A DNA stretch of 64,000 nucleotides from contig LT599017.1 of the NCBI GenBank assembly GCA_900079765.1, forward strand, positions 3,424,996-3,488,995, in the 5' to 3' direction. Under the pieces are notes generated by a model. The model had not been told where the DNA came from and did no database searches. It saw only the letters and a list, made by a program, of their open reading frames with translations. This stretch comes from an uncultured Eubacteriales bacterium (GTDB lineage Bacteria > Bacillota > Clostridia > Oscillospirales > Oscillospiraceae). Of the stretch, positions 24,802 to 34,281 are shown piece after piece. Made by a program: the position numbers and the translations under genes. Numbering within the stretch: the first letter of the stretch is position 1; each line of letters begins with the position of its first letter.

Positions 24802-26220
24802 CTACACCGGCTCCCCAAACAGGGCCCAGGTGGAACAGGAGGTGATTTTAAGGTCGGTATACGTGCCAATGAGCGCTTTATCTCCCGTGAAGTGGACCAG
24901 ACGGTTCCCAGCGGTGCGCCCGGTGAGGTTATTGCGCTCGTCATCCCCCTCGCCATCCACGAGACAGCGAACGGTCTTGCCCACGTAGGCCTCGTGCTTC
25001 TTGAGGGAGATACTGTTCTGAAGGTCCACCAGGCGCTGAAAGTTAGCCTGTTTCTCCTCCTTGGTGAGTACGTCGGGCAGCACCGCTGCCGGGGTACCTT
25101 CCCTGGGGGAGTAGATGAAGGTAAATAGGGCGTCGAATTGCACTTCCTCAAGCACCTTGAGGGTATCCTCAAACTCCTCGGTGGTCTCGCCGGGAAAGCC
25201 TACAATCACGTCGGAGGTGAGAACGATGTCCGGAACCCGGGCTCGAAGCGCCCGGATTTTATTGAAGTAGATTTCTCGGGTGTACCCCCGGTTCATAGCC
25301 TTCAGCACCCTGTCGTTCCCCGCCTGGAAGGGGAGGTGAAGGGCGGGGGCCACCTTCTCGCAGTCCGCCATCGCGTCGAAGAGCTTGTCCCCCGCATCCT
25401 TGGGGTGGCTGGTCATAAAGCGGATGAGGAAGTCGCCGGGGATAGCGTTGATTTCCTTGAGCAGGTCTGCAAAGTCCAGGTCAAGGCCTAAGTCCCTGCC
25501 ATAGGAATTCACATTCTGGCCCAGGAGGGTGATCTCCTTGTACCCGGCCCCGGCAAGCTCCCGCACCTCGGCCAATATGACCTCAGGGTCCCGGCTTCGC
25601 TCCCGCCCCCGGACGTGGGGGACGATGCAGTAGGAGCAGAAATTATTGCACCCGTACATGATGGAGACCCAGGCCTTGATGGCGCCCTGCCGCACCACGG
25701 GGATGCCCTCGGCGATGCTACCGGGATCGTCCGCCGTCTCAAAAATGCGGCCTCGACGGGTCTGGATGCGCCAGAGGAACTCCGGGAACCGCCATAGGGC
25801 GTGGGGACCGAAGACCAAATCCACGTGCCGGAAGGACTGCCTGATTTTCTCGGCCATGTGGGGCTCCTGCATCATGCAGCCGCAGAGGCAGATGATCTGG
25901 TTGGGGTTTTTCCGCTTGGTATGGGTGAGGGCCCCCACGTTGCCCAGCACGCGCATCTCGGCGTGCTCCCGGACAGCGCAGGTATTGATGACCACCACGG
26001 CGGCGGCGTTCTCGTCCTCGGTGAATCCGTACCCCATCTCGGCCAGGTACCCCCGGACGCGCTCGGAGTCCGCCTCATTCTGCTGGCAGCCGTAAGTGTC
26101 CACAAAGGCCAAGGGCTGGGCTGCCAGGGGGGCATTCATGTCCCGCACCTGAGCGCAGTATTCTTTCTGCCGGGCGATGTCGTCCGGGGAAATGATGGTT
26201 GTGGTGGTTTTCCGCTCCAA
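24802..26220 (-). CDS. miaB: tRNA-2-methylthio-N6-dimethylallyladenosine synthase
   Basis: The 472-residue radical-SAM methylthiotransferase has the N-terminal UPF0004 domain with three Cys of the auxiliary cluster (Cys45 in YGCQQNE, Cys81 in INTCAVRE, Cys115 in CGCMMQ), the radical-SAM CxxxCxxC (Cys191, 195, 198 in GCNNFCSYC) and a C-terminal TRAM domain. It adds the methylthio group to i6A37 of tRNAs made by MiaA. The start is TTG (26218-26220) placed well after ACGGAGGAACGAC; no ATG serves before the conserved part. Confidence 0.95.
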   Translation of the reverse strand: MERKTTTTIISPDDIARQKEYCAQVRDMNAPLAAQPLAFVDTYGCQQNEADSERVRGYLAEMGYGFTEDENAAAVVVINTCAVREHAEMRVLGNVGALTHTKRKNPNQIICLCGCMMQEPHMAEKIRQSFRHVDLVFGPHALWRFPEFLWRIQTRRGRIFETADDPGSIAEGIPVVRQGAIKAWVSIMYGCNNFCSYCIVPHVRGRERSRDPEVILAEVRELAGAGYKEITLLGQNVNSYGRDLGLDLDFADLLKEINAIPGDFLIRFMTSHPKDAGDKLFDAMADCEKVAPALHLPFQAGNDRVLKAMNRGYTREIYFNKIRALRARVPDIVLTSDVIVGFPGETTEEFEDTLKVLEEVQFDALFTFIYSPREGTPAAVLPDVLTKEEKQANFQRLVDLQNSISLKKHEAYVGKTVRCLVDGEGDDERNNLTGRTAGNRLVHFTGDKALIGTYTDLKITSCSTWALFGEPV

Positions 26221-26369
26221 AGTCGTTCCTCCGTTTAAGTGCTGTTAGATGATAAATTATATCATTTTTGGGGGGCAAAAACAAGGGTTGGGGAAACTCG
26301 TTTTGATTGATTTCGCGTGAGACCAATATCTTTATCATATTTTCTCCTCAGGGGGATGCCGCCGCCCGT

Positions 26370-27017
26370 TTACTCCTCCAGAATCCCCACTACCCGGGCG
26401 GGGGCTCCGTCGGCGTTTTGGTGGTGCAGGGGGAGGGCGCAGAGGGTAAATAACCCGCTTCCCAGGAGTCTGAGGTCCTTGAGGTTCTCGATAACCACCA
26501 GCTCCCCAGTCTGGAAGAGCTTTTTATGAAGGGTGAGGTTTGCGTCCATGATAGGGTCAAGGCCAACGGTGTCAAGGCCCAGGCCCTTTTTTCCGTTTGC
26601 CAGCACAAAGTCGGCCACCCCCTCATCGATACAGGGGTAGTCCCCGAAATAGCGCTCAGTCCCCCAATGCCGGTCCCACCCGGTGCGAAAAAGGAGGAAG
26701 TCCGCCTGATCGGCAAGCGCCCGCCGCCGCTCGATGTGCTCCAACGCGATCCTACTTCCCTCCCCCAGACCGGAGCAGTCTATGACGCAGGCAGAGCCCA
26801 CGAATTGGGAGGCCGGAAATCGGTCCAGCGTGGTCCCGCCGGGAAAGAGATGGGCGGGCGGATCCATGTGGGTGCCGGTGTGGGTGTAGAGCGTAAGGGC
26901 TGTCTCCCGAAAACCGTCCTTCTCGTAGGAGTTGGCGGGGACAAACCTGGGTCCCTCCGTCCCGGGATAGACCGGCATGCCGGGGGCGATCATGTGGGTC
27001 AGGTCGATGACGCGCAT
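26370..27017 (-). CDS. Cyclase / kynurenine-formamidase-like metal hydrolase
   Basis: The 215-residue protein shows the cyclase-family metal motif HTGTHMDPPAH (His46, His50, Asp52, His56) plus the N-terminal IDLTHMIAPGMPVYPG and a C-terminal Glu/His region. Members hydrolyse N-formylkynurenine, isatin or other amides and lactams using Zn or Mn. No tryptophan-degradation genes are adjacent, so the substrate is open. ATG 27017 was chosen over the upstream GTG because TTGGAGC is correctly spaced for it. It sits alone between miaB and the P-type-ATPase-like gene. Confidence 0.85.
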   Translation of the reverse strand: MRVIDLTHMIAPGMPVYPGTEGPRFVPANSYEKDGFRETALTLYTHTGTHMDPPAHLFPGGTTLDRFPASQFVGSACVIDCSGLGEGSRIALEHIERRRALADQADFLLFRTGWDRHWGTERYFGDYPCIDEGVADFVLANGKKGLGLDTVGLDPIMDANLTLHKKLFQTGELVVIENLKDLRLLGSGLFTLCALPLHHQNADGAPARVVGILEE

Positions 27018-27046
27018 CTTTTTCAGCTCCAATATCACTCAAATCG

Positions 27047-27076
27047 AAAAGCCCCTCCGCGGCGCGGAGGGGCTTT
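27047..27076 (-). terminator. Terminator after the P-type-ATPase-like gene
   Basis: AAAGCCCCTCCGC / GCGGAGGGGCTTT hairpin; on the minus strand it is followed by TTTTCGATTT. It separates the ATPase-like gene from the cyclase. Confidence 0.8.
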
Positions 27077-27083
27077 AGGGTCT

Positions 27084-29222
27084 TCAAAACCGGTCCGCCC
27101 AGCCGGAGATGAGCAGGGCGGGCACCAGCCAGGCCAGCAAAAAGATGAGAAGATTGGCCGGCGAAAGGGATGCGAAAGCCCCCACGAAATTGAGGTAGAA
27201 GGCCATCAGCACCCCTACGGCCGAGCCCAGTGAGGCAAGGATCGCGTTGAGCCGCACCACCGAGCGCAGCCGCCTGCCCCCCACCGCCGCCTCAGAAAAG
27301 GGCCCCAGCCCTTCCCGGCAGAGTACGGCGGTAAGTACTCCGTTGTGCTCCTGCGAGGAATCTGAGAGCTCCCCGCGCCGCTCCACGGCGGGGAATTCCA
27401 TCTTCTCCACAGGCAGCTTAAATCGCTGGCGCAGCATGGTGGGGATGACGTTGAAGTCACGGGTGGCGAGGACCGGGCCGATCTGATTGCGGATCAGGGC
27501 GGCAATGGAGGGGTACACTGTACTGTGGAGGGAGTAGTTGAGAGCGAAGACCCCCGCCAGTTCCCCATTGATAGCACAAAAGACAGCGTTCTTCACGTTG
27601 AGGCCCTGGGGGAGAGGTATCTCCATTAAGTGCATGAAAGCCGCGGACCCCACCAGCACCTGATCCCCCCGGACCACGGCGGTGAGTCCCCCCTCATACA
27701 CGGCGAACTCGTCGCACCGGCGGTACACCGCCCCCTGGGAACGGAGCAGATCATGGAAAATACGGTCCAGTCCGCCGCCCGAGTCCCGAATCAGCGTGGC
27801 GGCGTAGGCCACAACTTTCTCGATAGAAAAATCCCCAAAGATTTTAATGCCGTTTAAGTCCACCGCACCAGGGGGGAAGAGATCGGTATCGGTGAGCAAA
27901 ATCCCCGCCCCGCGACCCGAGGCGGCCACACCGTCCCAGCCCGCCAGAGCCGCGCCCGACTTAGCAAGGCGCAGGCTCAGCCTGCTCCAGGGAATGCCGT
28001 AACAGAGGAGGGAGGAGAAGGAGGCCGCCGCCGTCAGAGAGGAGGAGAGGCACCATAAAATGAGCTCGGGCCGCTCCTGGCCCAGGGAGGCCACCAGGGA
28101 AAACAGGACGCTTGCAATGAACAGGAGGGGCACGGTGACCCGGAAAATGCGCTGGGCCCCATCGGGGGCCTGCATCTGACTTCCAAAGCCCACCCCCTCG
28201 CCGCTCCACTTGGCGTATGCGGCCCGCCCGTTCCACTTCCCCTCGTCTAGGGTGACGAGGTACGGCTCCGACGCGGAGGCCGCCGTGCGGCACGCGGCGC
28301 GTGAGCCACGGCGCTGAAGGTAGCGCCCCCACATGGCGAGGGCCAGGGCCAGCGCTGAAATGGCGCAGTAGGGAAGCTGCTCGTCCCGCCCGCCCAGGAC
28401 CTGCATGGTAAGGGCGTCTGCCATAGCGGCGATGCAGGAGAGGGACACCAGCGTGTCCATCCCGAACCCGTTGTAGACCACGTGGAGAAGGCCCGATAAA
28501 AATACGTCGATCCCAAGCAGCATAGCTGCGCCCAGCAGCCCCGCCAGGGTGTATACCCGGATGGAGTACGAGGCCCCCAGCAGCCCCGGCAGAGGCCAGC
28601 GGAAAAAGGGAGCCAGGGTCAGATAGAGCAGCGGCAGCGCAAGCATAAAGACCAGGATGGCCCGAAAACGCAGGAAGGAGAGCCCCCGGTTATAACGCCG
28701 GTACAGCTCCTGGGGGGGCAGGTCGGGGGCCGGGGGCGGGGCGGCGCGGGGTCTGCGGACGCGCAGGGGGGCGTCTTCGTCCTCGGCATCTACGCCGGGG
28801 AGGTACTTTTCTGCCCGGCGAACGTCCTCGTCGTCCTCCACGCCTTCCTCTTCAAACATATGCTCGGCGTAATCGTCGGCCTTTTTCCGCAGCTTTTCAA
28901 GCCCAAGCTGGAAGGGGCTGGCTGGCTCACCCTCCTCCTCGCCGTCGTCGCCGGGGAAGTCCACTACCTTCTCTTTGGCTTTTTTCCGCTTTTGGGGCTC
29001 CTCCCTGGGCGGCGGGGGTAGATCTTCTCCCGGCTCAGTGCTTGGCTCAGGCGAAACCTGTTCCTTCGGTTTCGTCTCCCTTGGCTTTTCCGGTTCGGGC
29101 GTTTTACGCACGCCGGGGAAGGGCACCACCTTGCCGTCGCCGCCATACTCCACCAAGATCTCCTCTAAGGAGAACTCGCCGGAACCCTCTCTATTTAATT
29201 CGTCGTCCCGGTCCTTTGACAT
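27084..29222 (-). CDS. Degenerate P-type ATPase-like membrane protein with long acidic N-terminus
   Basis: The 712-residue protein begins with about 170 charged, Pro-rich residues that look disordered (EFSLEEILVEYGG at 16-28; several acidic runs). Membrane helices follow at about 186-207, 222-245, 255-275 and 282-300, a small soluble part, helices at about 362-380 and 388-410, a P-domain-like part, and two C-terminal helices. The order matches heavy-metal (P1B) ATPases: AKSGAALAGWDGVAASGRGAGIL resembles their lead-in to the phosphorylation site, but there TDTDLFPPG (444-452) replaces DKTGT, the CPC membrane motif is replaced by YGIPWSR, and no GDGxND hinge is found. It should not form a phosphoenzyme in the normal way. 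ATG 29222 is preferred to an upstream TTG. Function unknown. Confidence 0.65.
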   Translation of the reverse strand: MSKDRDDELNREGSGEFSLEEILVEYGGDGKVVPFPGVRKTPEPEKPRETKPKEQVSPEPSTEPGEDLPPPPREEPQKRKKAKEKVVDFPGDDGEEEGEPASPFQLGLEKLRKKADDYAEHMFEEEGVEDDEDVRRAEKYLPGVDAEDEDAPLRVRRPRAAPPPAPDLPPQELYRRYNRGLSFLRFRAILVFMLALPLLYLTLAPFFRWPLPGLLGASYSIRVYTLAGLLGAAMLLGIDVFLSGLLHVVYNGFGMDTLVSLSCIAAMADALTMQVLGGRDEQLPYCAISALALALAMWGRYLQRRGSRAACRTAASASEPYLVTLDEGKWNGRAAYAKWSGEGVGFGSQMQAPDGAQRIFRVTVPLLFIASVLFSLVASLGQERPELILWCLSSSLTAAASFSSLLCYGIPWSRLSLRLAKSGAALAGWDGVAASGRGAGILLTDTDLFPPGAVDLNGIKIFGDFSIEKVVAYAATLIRDSGGGLDRIFHDLLRSQGAVYRRCDEFAVYEGGLTAVVRGDQVLVGSAAFMHLMEIPLPQGLNVKNAVFCAINGELAGVFALNYSLHSTVYPSIAALIRNQIGPVLATRDFNVIPTMLRQRFKLPVEKMEFPAVERRGELSDSSQEHNGVLTAVLCREGLGPFSEAAVGGRRLRSVVRLNAILASLGSAVGVLMAFYLNFVGAFASLSPANLLIFLLAWLVPALLISGWADRF

Positions 29223-29297
29223 ATGGCGAATCGTCCTTTGCAATGTATGGTTCTTTGTTCTTCTCGGACCGCGTAGCGCGGCGGCCCCTACAGGGTA

Positions 29298-30074
29298 TTA
29301 CCCTAACCGCTGCCGTACCGCCTCGTAGAGGAGGATGGCGGCGGCGGCGCTGGCGTTGAGGGAGTTGAGCTTGCCCCGCATGGGAATACTGACGGTGAAG
29401 TCGCACTGCTCGCGCACCAGGCGGCCTATGCCGTCCCCCTCGCTGCCGATGACGATGGCGGCCGGCCCCTTCAGGTCGGCCTGATAGAGCGGGGTAGTCC
29501 CGTCGGCGGCGGAGCCGAAGATCCACAGTCCCTCGTCCTTCAGCTCCTTCAACAGCCCGGTGAGGTTGGCCACCCGAGCCACAGGCAGATGAGCCACCGC
29601 CCCGGCCGAGGTCTTGGCGACGATGGCGGTAAGACCCGCGCTGCGCCGCTTGGGAATAATCACTCCGTGAGCCCCCGCGCACTCGGCGGTGCGAATCACG
29701 GCCCCCAGGTTGTGGGGGTCACTCAGCTCGTCGCACACCACGACCAAGGGGGCCTCCCCCTTCTCCCGCGCGGCGTTCAGAATATCGTCCACACTGGCGT
29801 ACTCCCGCACGGCGGCCATGGCAATCACACCCTGGTGGGCGTGGGTGCGGCTCATGCCGTCCAGCTTACGCCGGTCAGCCTCCACAACTACGATGCCCTT
29901 GCCCCGGGCAGTCGACGCGATATGGCCCAGGGCGGCGTCGGTCTCCCCCCGGGCGATGTAGATTTTATCAATGTTAGTCCCGGCCCGCAGGGCCTCGATC
30001 ACGGCGTTGCGGCCCTCGATGACGCCGTCGGCCTCCGCCTCCACTTCCGGCCTGGGCCGGCGCTCCTCTTTCAT
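29298..30074 (-). CDS. rlmB: 23S rRNA (guanosine-2'-O)-methyltransferase RlmB-like (SpoU)
   Basis: The 258-residue protein has the TrmH/SpoU N-terminal substrate-binding domain (GRNAVIEALRAG, about 21-32; SRTHAHQGVIA) and a SPOUT knot with DELSDPHNLGAVIRTAECAGAHGVII, VIGSEGDGI and IPMRGKLNSLNASAAAAI. These are the three SpoU motifs that bind AdoMet and form the dimer. It 2'-O-methylates a guanosine in 23S rRNA (G2251 in E. coli RlmB); the exact target is not certain. A -10 like TATAAT (minus strand, 30183-30188) upstream suggests a promoter divergent from ftsH. Confidence 0.9.
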   Translation of the reverse strand: MKEERRPRPEVEAEADGVIEGRNAVIEALRAGTNIDKIYIARGETDAALGHIASTARGKGIVVVEADRRKLDGMSRTHAHQGVIAMAAVREYASVDDILNAAREKGEAPLVVVCDELSDPHNLGAVIRTAECAGAHGVIIPKRRSAGLTAIVAKTSAGAVAHLPVARVANLTGLLKELKDEGLWIFGSAADGTTPLYQADLKGPAAIVIGSEGDGIGRLVREQCDFTVSIPMRGKLNSLNASAAAAILLYEAVRQRLG

Positions 30075-30267
30075 GGCATGTCCTGCCTTTCTCTGCTTTC
30101 CATTTCATTTCTATAGGGGCGCCCCCCTGGGCGGCCCATGCCTTTGTTCCCTCCTCGTGGGGGAGCGTTCACATGCCTTTCGATTATACCACAGAAATAA
30201 CCAGAGAGAAAGCCGAAAATACGCCCGGTCTTCATAGAAAGTTTACAGCTTGGCAATCCTGCCTTCC

Positions 30268-30296
30268 TTGTAATTCATTATTTCGTGTGATACAAT
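30268..30296 (+). promoter_or_regulatory. Promoter of ftsH
   Basis: TTGTAA (30268-30273), 17-base spacer, TACAAT (30291-30296), about 33 bases before the ftsH start codon. Confidence 0.7.
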
Positions 30297-30328
30297 GTGC
30301 AAAAGCAAAATTAAGGAGGGCAAAAAGA

Positions 30329-32434
30329 TTGAAGCCCGATAATCAAAATAAAAACAACGGTAACAACCGTAAAAGTTGGATCGGAATGGTGTCCATTATC
30401 GCCTGGGCGCTCTTCTTCGCGCTGGTAATGCGCAGCCTTTTTGCGGGAGCTGAAACTTCCGGGGTCAAGAGCATCAGCTACTCGGTCTTCCGCGACTGGG
30501 TGCGGCAGGACGTGGTGGAAAGCGTCATAGTACAGAGCGACGGGTACATTGTCACCCTCAAAGACGGCATCACCGCCAAGCAGGAAGACGACGGCACCTT
30601 CACCCTCACCCAGACCAGCGGCCAGCCCGAACCCGAGAACAACTACACCGCCCCTGATCTTCCTCTCTTCCTCTCCCCCCAGACGCAGGAGAGCAAAACC
30701 GTTTATACTACTGTCCCCTCCTTCGTCGACGACGAGCTCATCAACCTCCTGGACGAGCACGGCGTGGCTTACAGCGCCAAGGTCGTCACCCTCTGGGATT
30801 CCATTGGAGATGTCATCCTCCAGGTGCTTGTGCCCTTCGCGCTGATGCTGGGGGCCACCATGCTGGTGTTCCGCCTCATGTCCAGCAAGATGGGCGGAGG
30901 CATTGGCGGCGGAGGCATCGGCGGCGTGGGCAAGGCCAACGCCAAGGTATATGTGGAGAAGAAAACCGGTGTTACCTTCCGGGATGTGGCCGGCCAAGAC
31001 GAGGCGAAGGAGAGCCTCGTGGAGATCATTGACTTCCTCCATAATCCCACGAAGTACACCGAGATCGGCGCAAAACTCCCCAAGGGTGCCCTTCTCGTCG
31101 GCCCGCCGGGCACTGGTAAGACCTTGCTTGCAAAGGCCGTAGCGGGCGAGGCCAACGTCCCCTTCTTCTCCATCTCGGGCTCCGACTTCGTGGAGATGTT
31201 CGTGGGCGTGGGCGCGAGCCGCGTGCGCGACCTCTTTAAGGAGGCCAGCAAGATGGCCCCCTGCATCGTCTTCATCGACGAGATTGACACCATCGGCAAA
31301 TCCCGTGATAACCGCATGGGCGGCAACGACGAGCGGGAACAGACCCTCAACCAGCTCCTGGCCGAAATGGACGGGTTCGACCCCACCAAGGGTGTCATCC
31401 TCCTGGCGGCCACAAACCGGCCCGAGGTACTGGACCAGGCTCTGCTCCGCCCCGGCCGGTTCGACCGGCGCATCACCATTGACCGGCCCAATCTGGCCGG
31501 GCGACTCGCCACCCTTCAGGTCCACACCCGCAACATCCGGCTGGCCGACGACGTGGACTTGAACCGCATCGCTCTCGCCACTGCGGGCACCGTGGGCGCG
31601 GACCTCGCAAACCTTGTCAACGAAGCCGCCCTCCGGGCCGTCCGTCTGGGCCGCAAGGCGGTGAATCAGGAGGACCTGCTGGCCTCCTTCGAGTTCGTCA
31701 TCGCCGGCAGTGAGAAGAAGGGCAGCGTCCTCACCGAGTTTGAGAAACGCCTGGTTGCTTACCACGAGGTAGGCCACGCGATGGTGGCCTATAAGCAGAA
31801 AAACACCGAGCCGGTTCAAAAGATTACCATCGTTCCACACACCGAGGGAAGCCTCGGGTACACTCTCCTCATGCCCGAGGAGGATAAGACGAACCTGCGC
31901 ACCCGGGACGAGCTGATGGCCCGCATCGCCGTCTCGATGGGCGGTCGGGCGGCGGAGGAAGTGGTGCTTGGCACCATGACCAACGGCGCGGCCCAGGACA
32001 TTCAGGACGCCACCGGCGTGGCCCGGAATATGGTGGTCCTCTACGGCATGAGCGACAAGTTCGGTATGATGGCTCTGGCCTCACGCCGCAACCAGTACCT
32101 GGAGGGAGGTTACGGCATCGACGTGGCCCAGAATACCGCTGCCGACATCGATGCCGAGGTCCGTGTCATCCTCCAGAAGTGCTACGAGGATGCGGTTCAG
32201 GTCATTCGGGAGAATCAGAACGACATGGACAAGGTAGTGGCCTACCTTTTGGAGAAAGAGACCATCACCGGGCAGGAGATGGTAGCCATCCTGGAGGGAC
32301 GCGACCCCACCCAGACCGAGGCCTACGGCTCCACCCGCATGGCGCGCTCCGTCCCACCCATCCCCCAGCCCGCCGCCCCGACGGAGGACCAGCCCCCCGA
32401 GTCCCCCGACGACGACCAGGCGCTGCCTCACTAA
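30329..32434 (+). CDS. ftsH: ATP-dependent zinc metalloprotease FtsH
   Basis: The 701-residue protein has a membrane helix at about 18-36, an extracytoplasmic domain (about 40-155), a second helix (about 160-183), a Gly-rich linker, an AAA+ domain (Walker A GPPGTGKT at 258-265, Walker B FIDEID, second region of homology with RPGRFDRR) and an M41 protease domain with HEVGH and a downstream Asp ligand ([10 protein letters not shown]). It degrades membrane and regulatory proteins. The start is TTG 30329, placed nine bases after AAGGAGGG; the frame runs 52 codons further upstream without homology and across the promoter. The Pro-rich C-terminal tail is typical of this group. Confidence 0.96.
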   Translation: MKPDNQNKNNGNNRKSWIGMVSIIAWALFFALVMRSLFAGAETSGVKSISYSVFRDWVRQDVVESVIVQSDGYIVTLKDGITAKQEDDGTFTLTQTSGQPEPENNYTAPDLPLFLSPQTQESKTVYTTVPSFVDDELINLLDEHGVAYSAKVVTLWDSIGDVILQVLVPFALMLGATMLVFRLMSSKMGGGIGGGGIGGVGKANAKVYVEKKTGVTFRDVAGQDEAKESLVEIIDFLHNPTKYTEIGAKLPKGALLVGPPGTGKTLLAKAVAGEANVPFFSISGSDFVEMFVGVGASRVRDLFKEASKMAPCIVFIDEIDTIGKSRDNRMGGNDEREQTLNQLLAEMDGFDPTKGVILLAATNRPEVLDQALLRPGRFDRRITIDRPNLAGRLATLQVHTRNIRLADDVDLNRIALATAGTVGADLANLVNEAALRAVRLGRKAVNQEDLLASFEFVIAGSEKKGSVLTEFEKRLVAYHEVGHAMVAYKQKNTEPVQKITIVPHTEGSLGYTLLMPEEDKTNLRTRDELMARIAVSMGGRAAEEVVLGTMTNGAAQDIQDATGVARNMVVLYGMSDKFGMMALASRRNQYLEGGYGIDVAQNTAADIDAEVRVILQKCYEDAVQVIRENQNDMDKVVAYLLEKETITGQEMVAILEGRDPTQTEAYGSTRMARSVPPIPQPAAPTEDQPPESPDDDQALPH

Positions 32435-32442
32435 AAGAAACC

Positions 32443-32484
32443 AAGCGGGCCCGCATTGCTCTGGAAGGCAATGCGGGCCCGCTT
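32443..32484 (+). terminator. Terminator after ftsH
   Basis: Perfect 17-bp stem AAGCGGGCCCGCATTGC / GCAATGCGGGCCCGCTT with an eight-base loop, followed by TATTCATAA. Confidence 0.8.
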
Positions 32485-32643
32485 TATTCATAAAAGCAAT
32501 TTTTGATGGGACAGTTTTAACTTTAAATGAAGAGTTTCCCTAAGCAATGGGCTCATAGCCATGAATTAGGGGCTGCTTTTTTTCTCGAAAGGTGTATAAT
32601 AAAAGTCTATCTCTATATTTCTTCTCAGAAAGGACGACGACTC

Positions 32644-33288
32644 ATGGAGCACATCCTCGTCCCACAACAGAATTGGCTGGAGATCGCCGACGAGAACGGC
32701 GGCCTCCATTACGGCGCGGACCAGGAGTGGTTCAGCGTGCTATGGCGGCGCAAGGCCGGGTGCGGGCCCACCACAGCCGCAGAGCAGATGGCCTATCTCG
32801 CCCACACCCGAGTGGGCATGGGGCCGCTGTGTCCCCTCCCGGTGCTGGAACGCAAGCCTTTCGCCGCTTACATGGACGCGGTGTGGGAGCACGTGACCCC
32901 CGGTTTTCACGGGCTGAACACCATCGAAAAGTACAGCGACGGGGTACGCGCCTTTGCCCGCGCCCGAAACGTGAAGGTTCACCTGCGGGAGCTGGCGGTG
33001 CCCAAGGACGCAGACAAACGCGTCCCCTTAGCGGACTGTGTGGCCTTTTTGCGCGCGGGGTTGGAAGGTGGATGCCCGGTGGCCTTCCTCAACCTGGATA
33101 ACGGCCAGGTGGAAAACCTGGACTACTGGCACTGGGTGCTCATCACCGGCCTCATCCTGGATGGGGATAAAATCGCGGCGGTGGTGGCGGATGGGGGCAA
33201 ACAGGTGGAGATCGACCTGGGGCTCTGGTACGCCACCACCACGGACAGGGGCGGATTCGTCTACCTCCCGTCGGAGGGGACGGCATGA
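32644..33288 (+). CDS. Papain-fold (C39-like) Cys/His protein of unknown function
   Basis: The 214-residue protein carries RKAGCGPTTAAEQMAYL with Cys40 and a later LDYWHWVLITG with His163, the arrangement of Cys and His seen in C39-like and other papain-fold peptidases (C-G-P-T then H-W-V). No signal peptide is visible. ATG 32644 was chosen because homology-like content starts there and AGAAAGGACGACG precedes it; a TATAAT at 32595-32600 is a possible -10. Its stop overlaps the start of the DUF1294 gene (ATGA), so the two are translated together. It could be a protease, amidase or an inactive binding protein; no substrate can be assigned. Confidence 0.55.
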   Translation: MEHILVPQQNWLEIADENGGLHYGADQEWFSVLWRRKAGCGPTTAAEQMAYLAHTRVGMGPLCPLPVLERKPFAAYMDAVWEHVTPGFHGLNTIEKYSDGVRAFARARNVKVHLRELAVPKDADKRVPLADCVAFLRAGLEGGCPVAFLNLDNGQVENLDYWHWVLITGLILDGDKIAAVVADGGKQVEIDLGLWYATTTDRGGFVYLPSEGTA

Positions 33289-33548
33289 GGGAGCTTTTGA
33301 CCCTGCCATGGATCGGAGCCCTCAGCCTGCTGGCCTTTTTCCTCATGGGGTACGACAAGGGCCGGGCCAAGGCGGGCGGACGAAGAGTGCCGGAGCGGAC
33401 GCTACTCCTGGTCGCCGCGCTGGGCGGCGCACCCGGCGCTTTACTCGGGATGTACCTCTTCCGCCATAAGACCCGTCACCCGCGCTTTCAGTACGGGCTG
33501 CCCCTGCTGCTGCTGGCCCAGGCAGGACTAGTCTTCTGGTTTAAATAG
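33285..33548 (+). CDS. DUF1294 small membrane protein
   Basis: The 87-residue protein has three hydrophobic helices (about 7-21, 40-58, 70-86) separated by a basic loop, with MGYDKGRAKAGGRRVPERTLL and LFRHKTRHPRF, the landmarks of DUF1294. The family has no known function. It overlaps the upstream peptidase-like gene by four bases (ATGA), an arrangement that suggests a functional pair. Confidence 0.85.
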   Translation: MRELLTLPWIGALSLLAFFLMGYDKGRAKAGGRRVPERTLLLVAALGGAPGALLGMYLFRHKTRHPRFQYGLPLLLLAQAGLVFWFK

Positions 33549-33555
33549 CGCGGGG

Positions 33556-34173
33556 TCAGCCCTGCGCGGGGGAGAGAAGGTTTACCAGGACGGTGGCGAG
33601 CTGGGCGCGGCTGGCAAGGCCCAGAGGGGAGAGACTCTTGCCGTTCCCCGTCATGAGGCCCGCACCTAGAGCGTGTTTCATGCCGGTGAGGGCCCAGGAG
33701 TGGATGTAAGAGGCATCGTCATAGAGGTCTACCACGCCCTGGGCGACGGGCTGGCCCTTATAGACGGCGTAGCGGTAGAGAAAGACGGCCAGCTGCTCCC
33801 GCGTGACGCTGTCCCCGGGACCGAAGGTGCCGTCGCTGTACCCGGCGGCTACGCCCACTGCCTTGGCCCAAGCCGCAGCAGTATAGGCCCAACTGCGCTC
33901 CGGAATGTCGGAGAAGAGCGACGCTACCGTCACATCGGGGGAACCCTCCAGCCGCCAAAGGACGGTGATGACGGTGGCACGGGTGACGGTGCCCTCGGGG
34001 TCAAAGCGGTCGGCGGTGACGCCGGTCATCAGGCCTTGGTCGGTAACGGCCTGGATGTCCTCGCGGTACCAGGCGCCCTCAGCCACATCGGTATAAGCGA
34101 GGGCGGGGGCCGCCAGGGAGGCGGTCAAAGCGAGCGAGCAGAGCAAAGCGGGCAGACGTTTTTTAATACTCAT
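33556..34173 (-). CDS. Secreted S-layer-homology (SLH) domain protein
   Basis: The 205-residue protein has a signal peptide ending near ALA (about 1-26) and then consists almost only of SLH units: YTDVAEGAWYREDIQAVTDQG, FSDIPERSWAYTAAAWAKAVG with FGPGDSVTREQLAVFLYRYA, and a third, weaker one. SLH domains bind pyruvylated secondary wall polymers, so the protein probably coats or anchors to the wall without carrying an enzymatic part. The ribosome binding site region is ordinary and the gene converges on the DUF1294 gene. A free three-SLH protein may act as a filler or regulator of surface display. Confidence 0.85.
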   Translation of the reverse strand: MSIKKRLPALLCSLALTASLAAPALAYTDVAEGAWYREDIQAVTDQGLMTGVTADRFDPEGTVTRATVITVLWRLEGSPDVTVASLFSDIPERSWAYTAAAWAKAVGVAAGYSDGTFGPGDSVTREQLAVFLYRYAVYKGQPVAQGVVDLYDDASYIHSWALTGMKHALGAGLMTGNGKSLSPLGLASRAQLATVLVNLLSPAQG

Positions 34174-34281
34174 GGTATGGCACCTCGCGGTTTTATGATT
34201 TATTCTGACATAATATCACATTTTCTTTACAATTGTATGAACGGACAGGAATTACCAATAATTAGTCTGGGGGGAGAGATG

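Noticed and set aside
30311-31840. 509-codon minus-strand frame opposite ftsH
   Set aside because: FtsH is unmistakable on the plus strand; the antisense frame is His/Gly/Val-rich without motifs.
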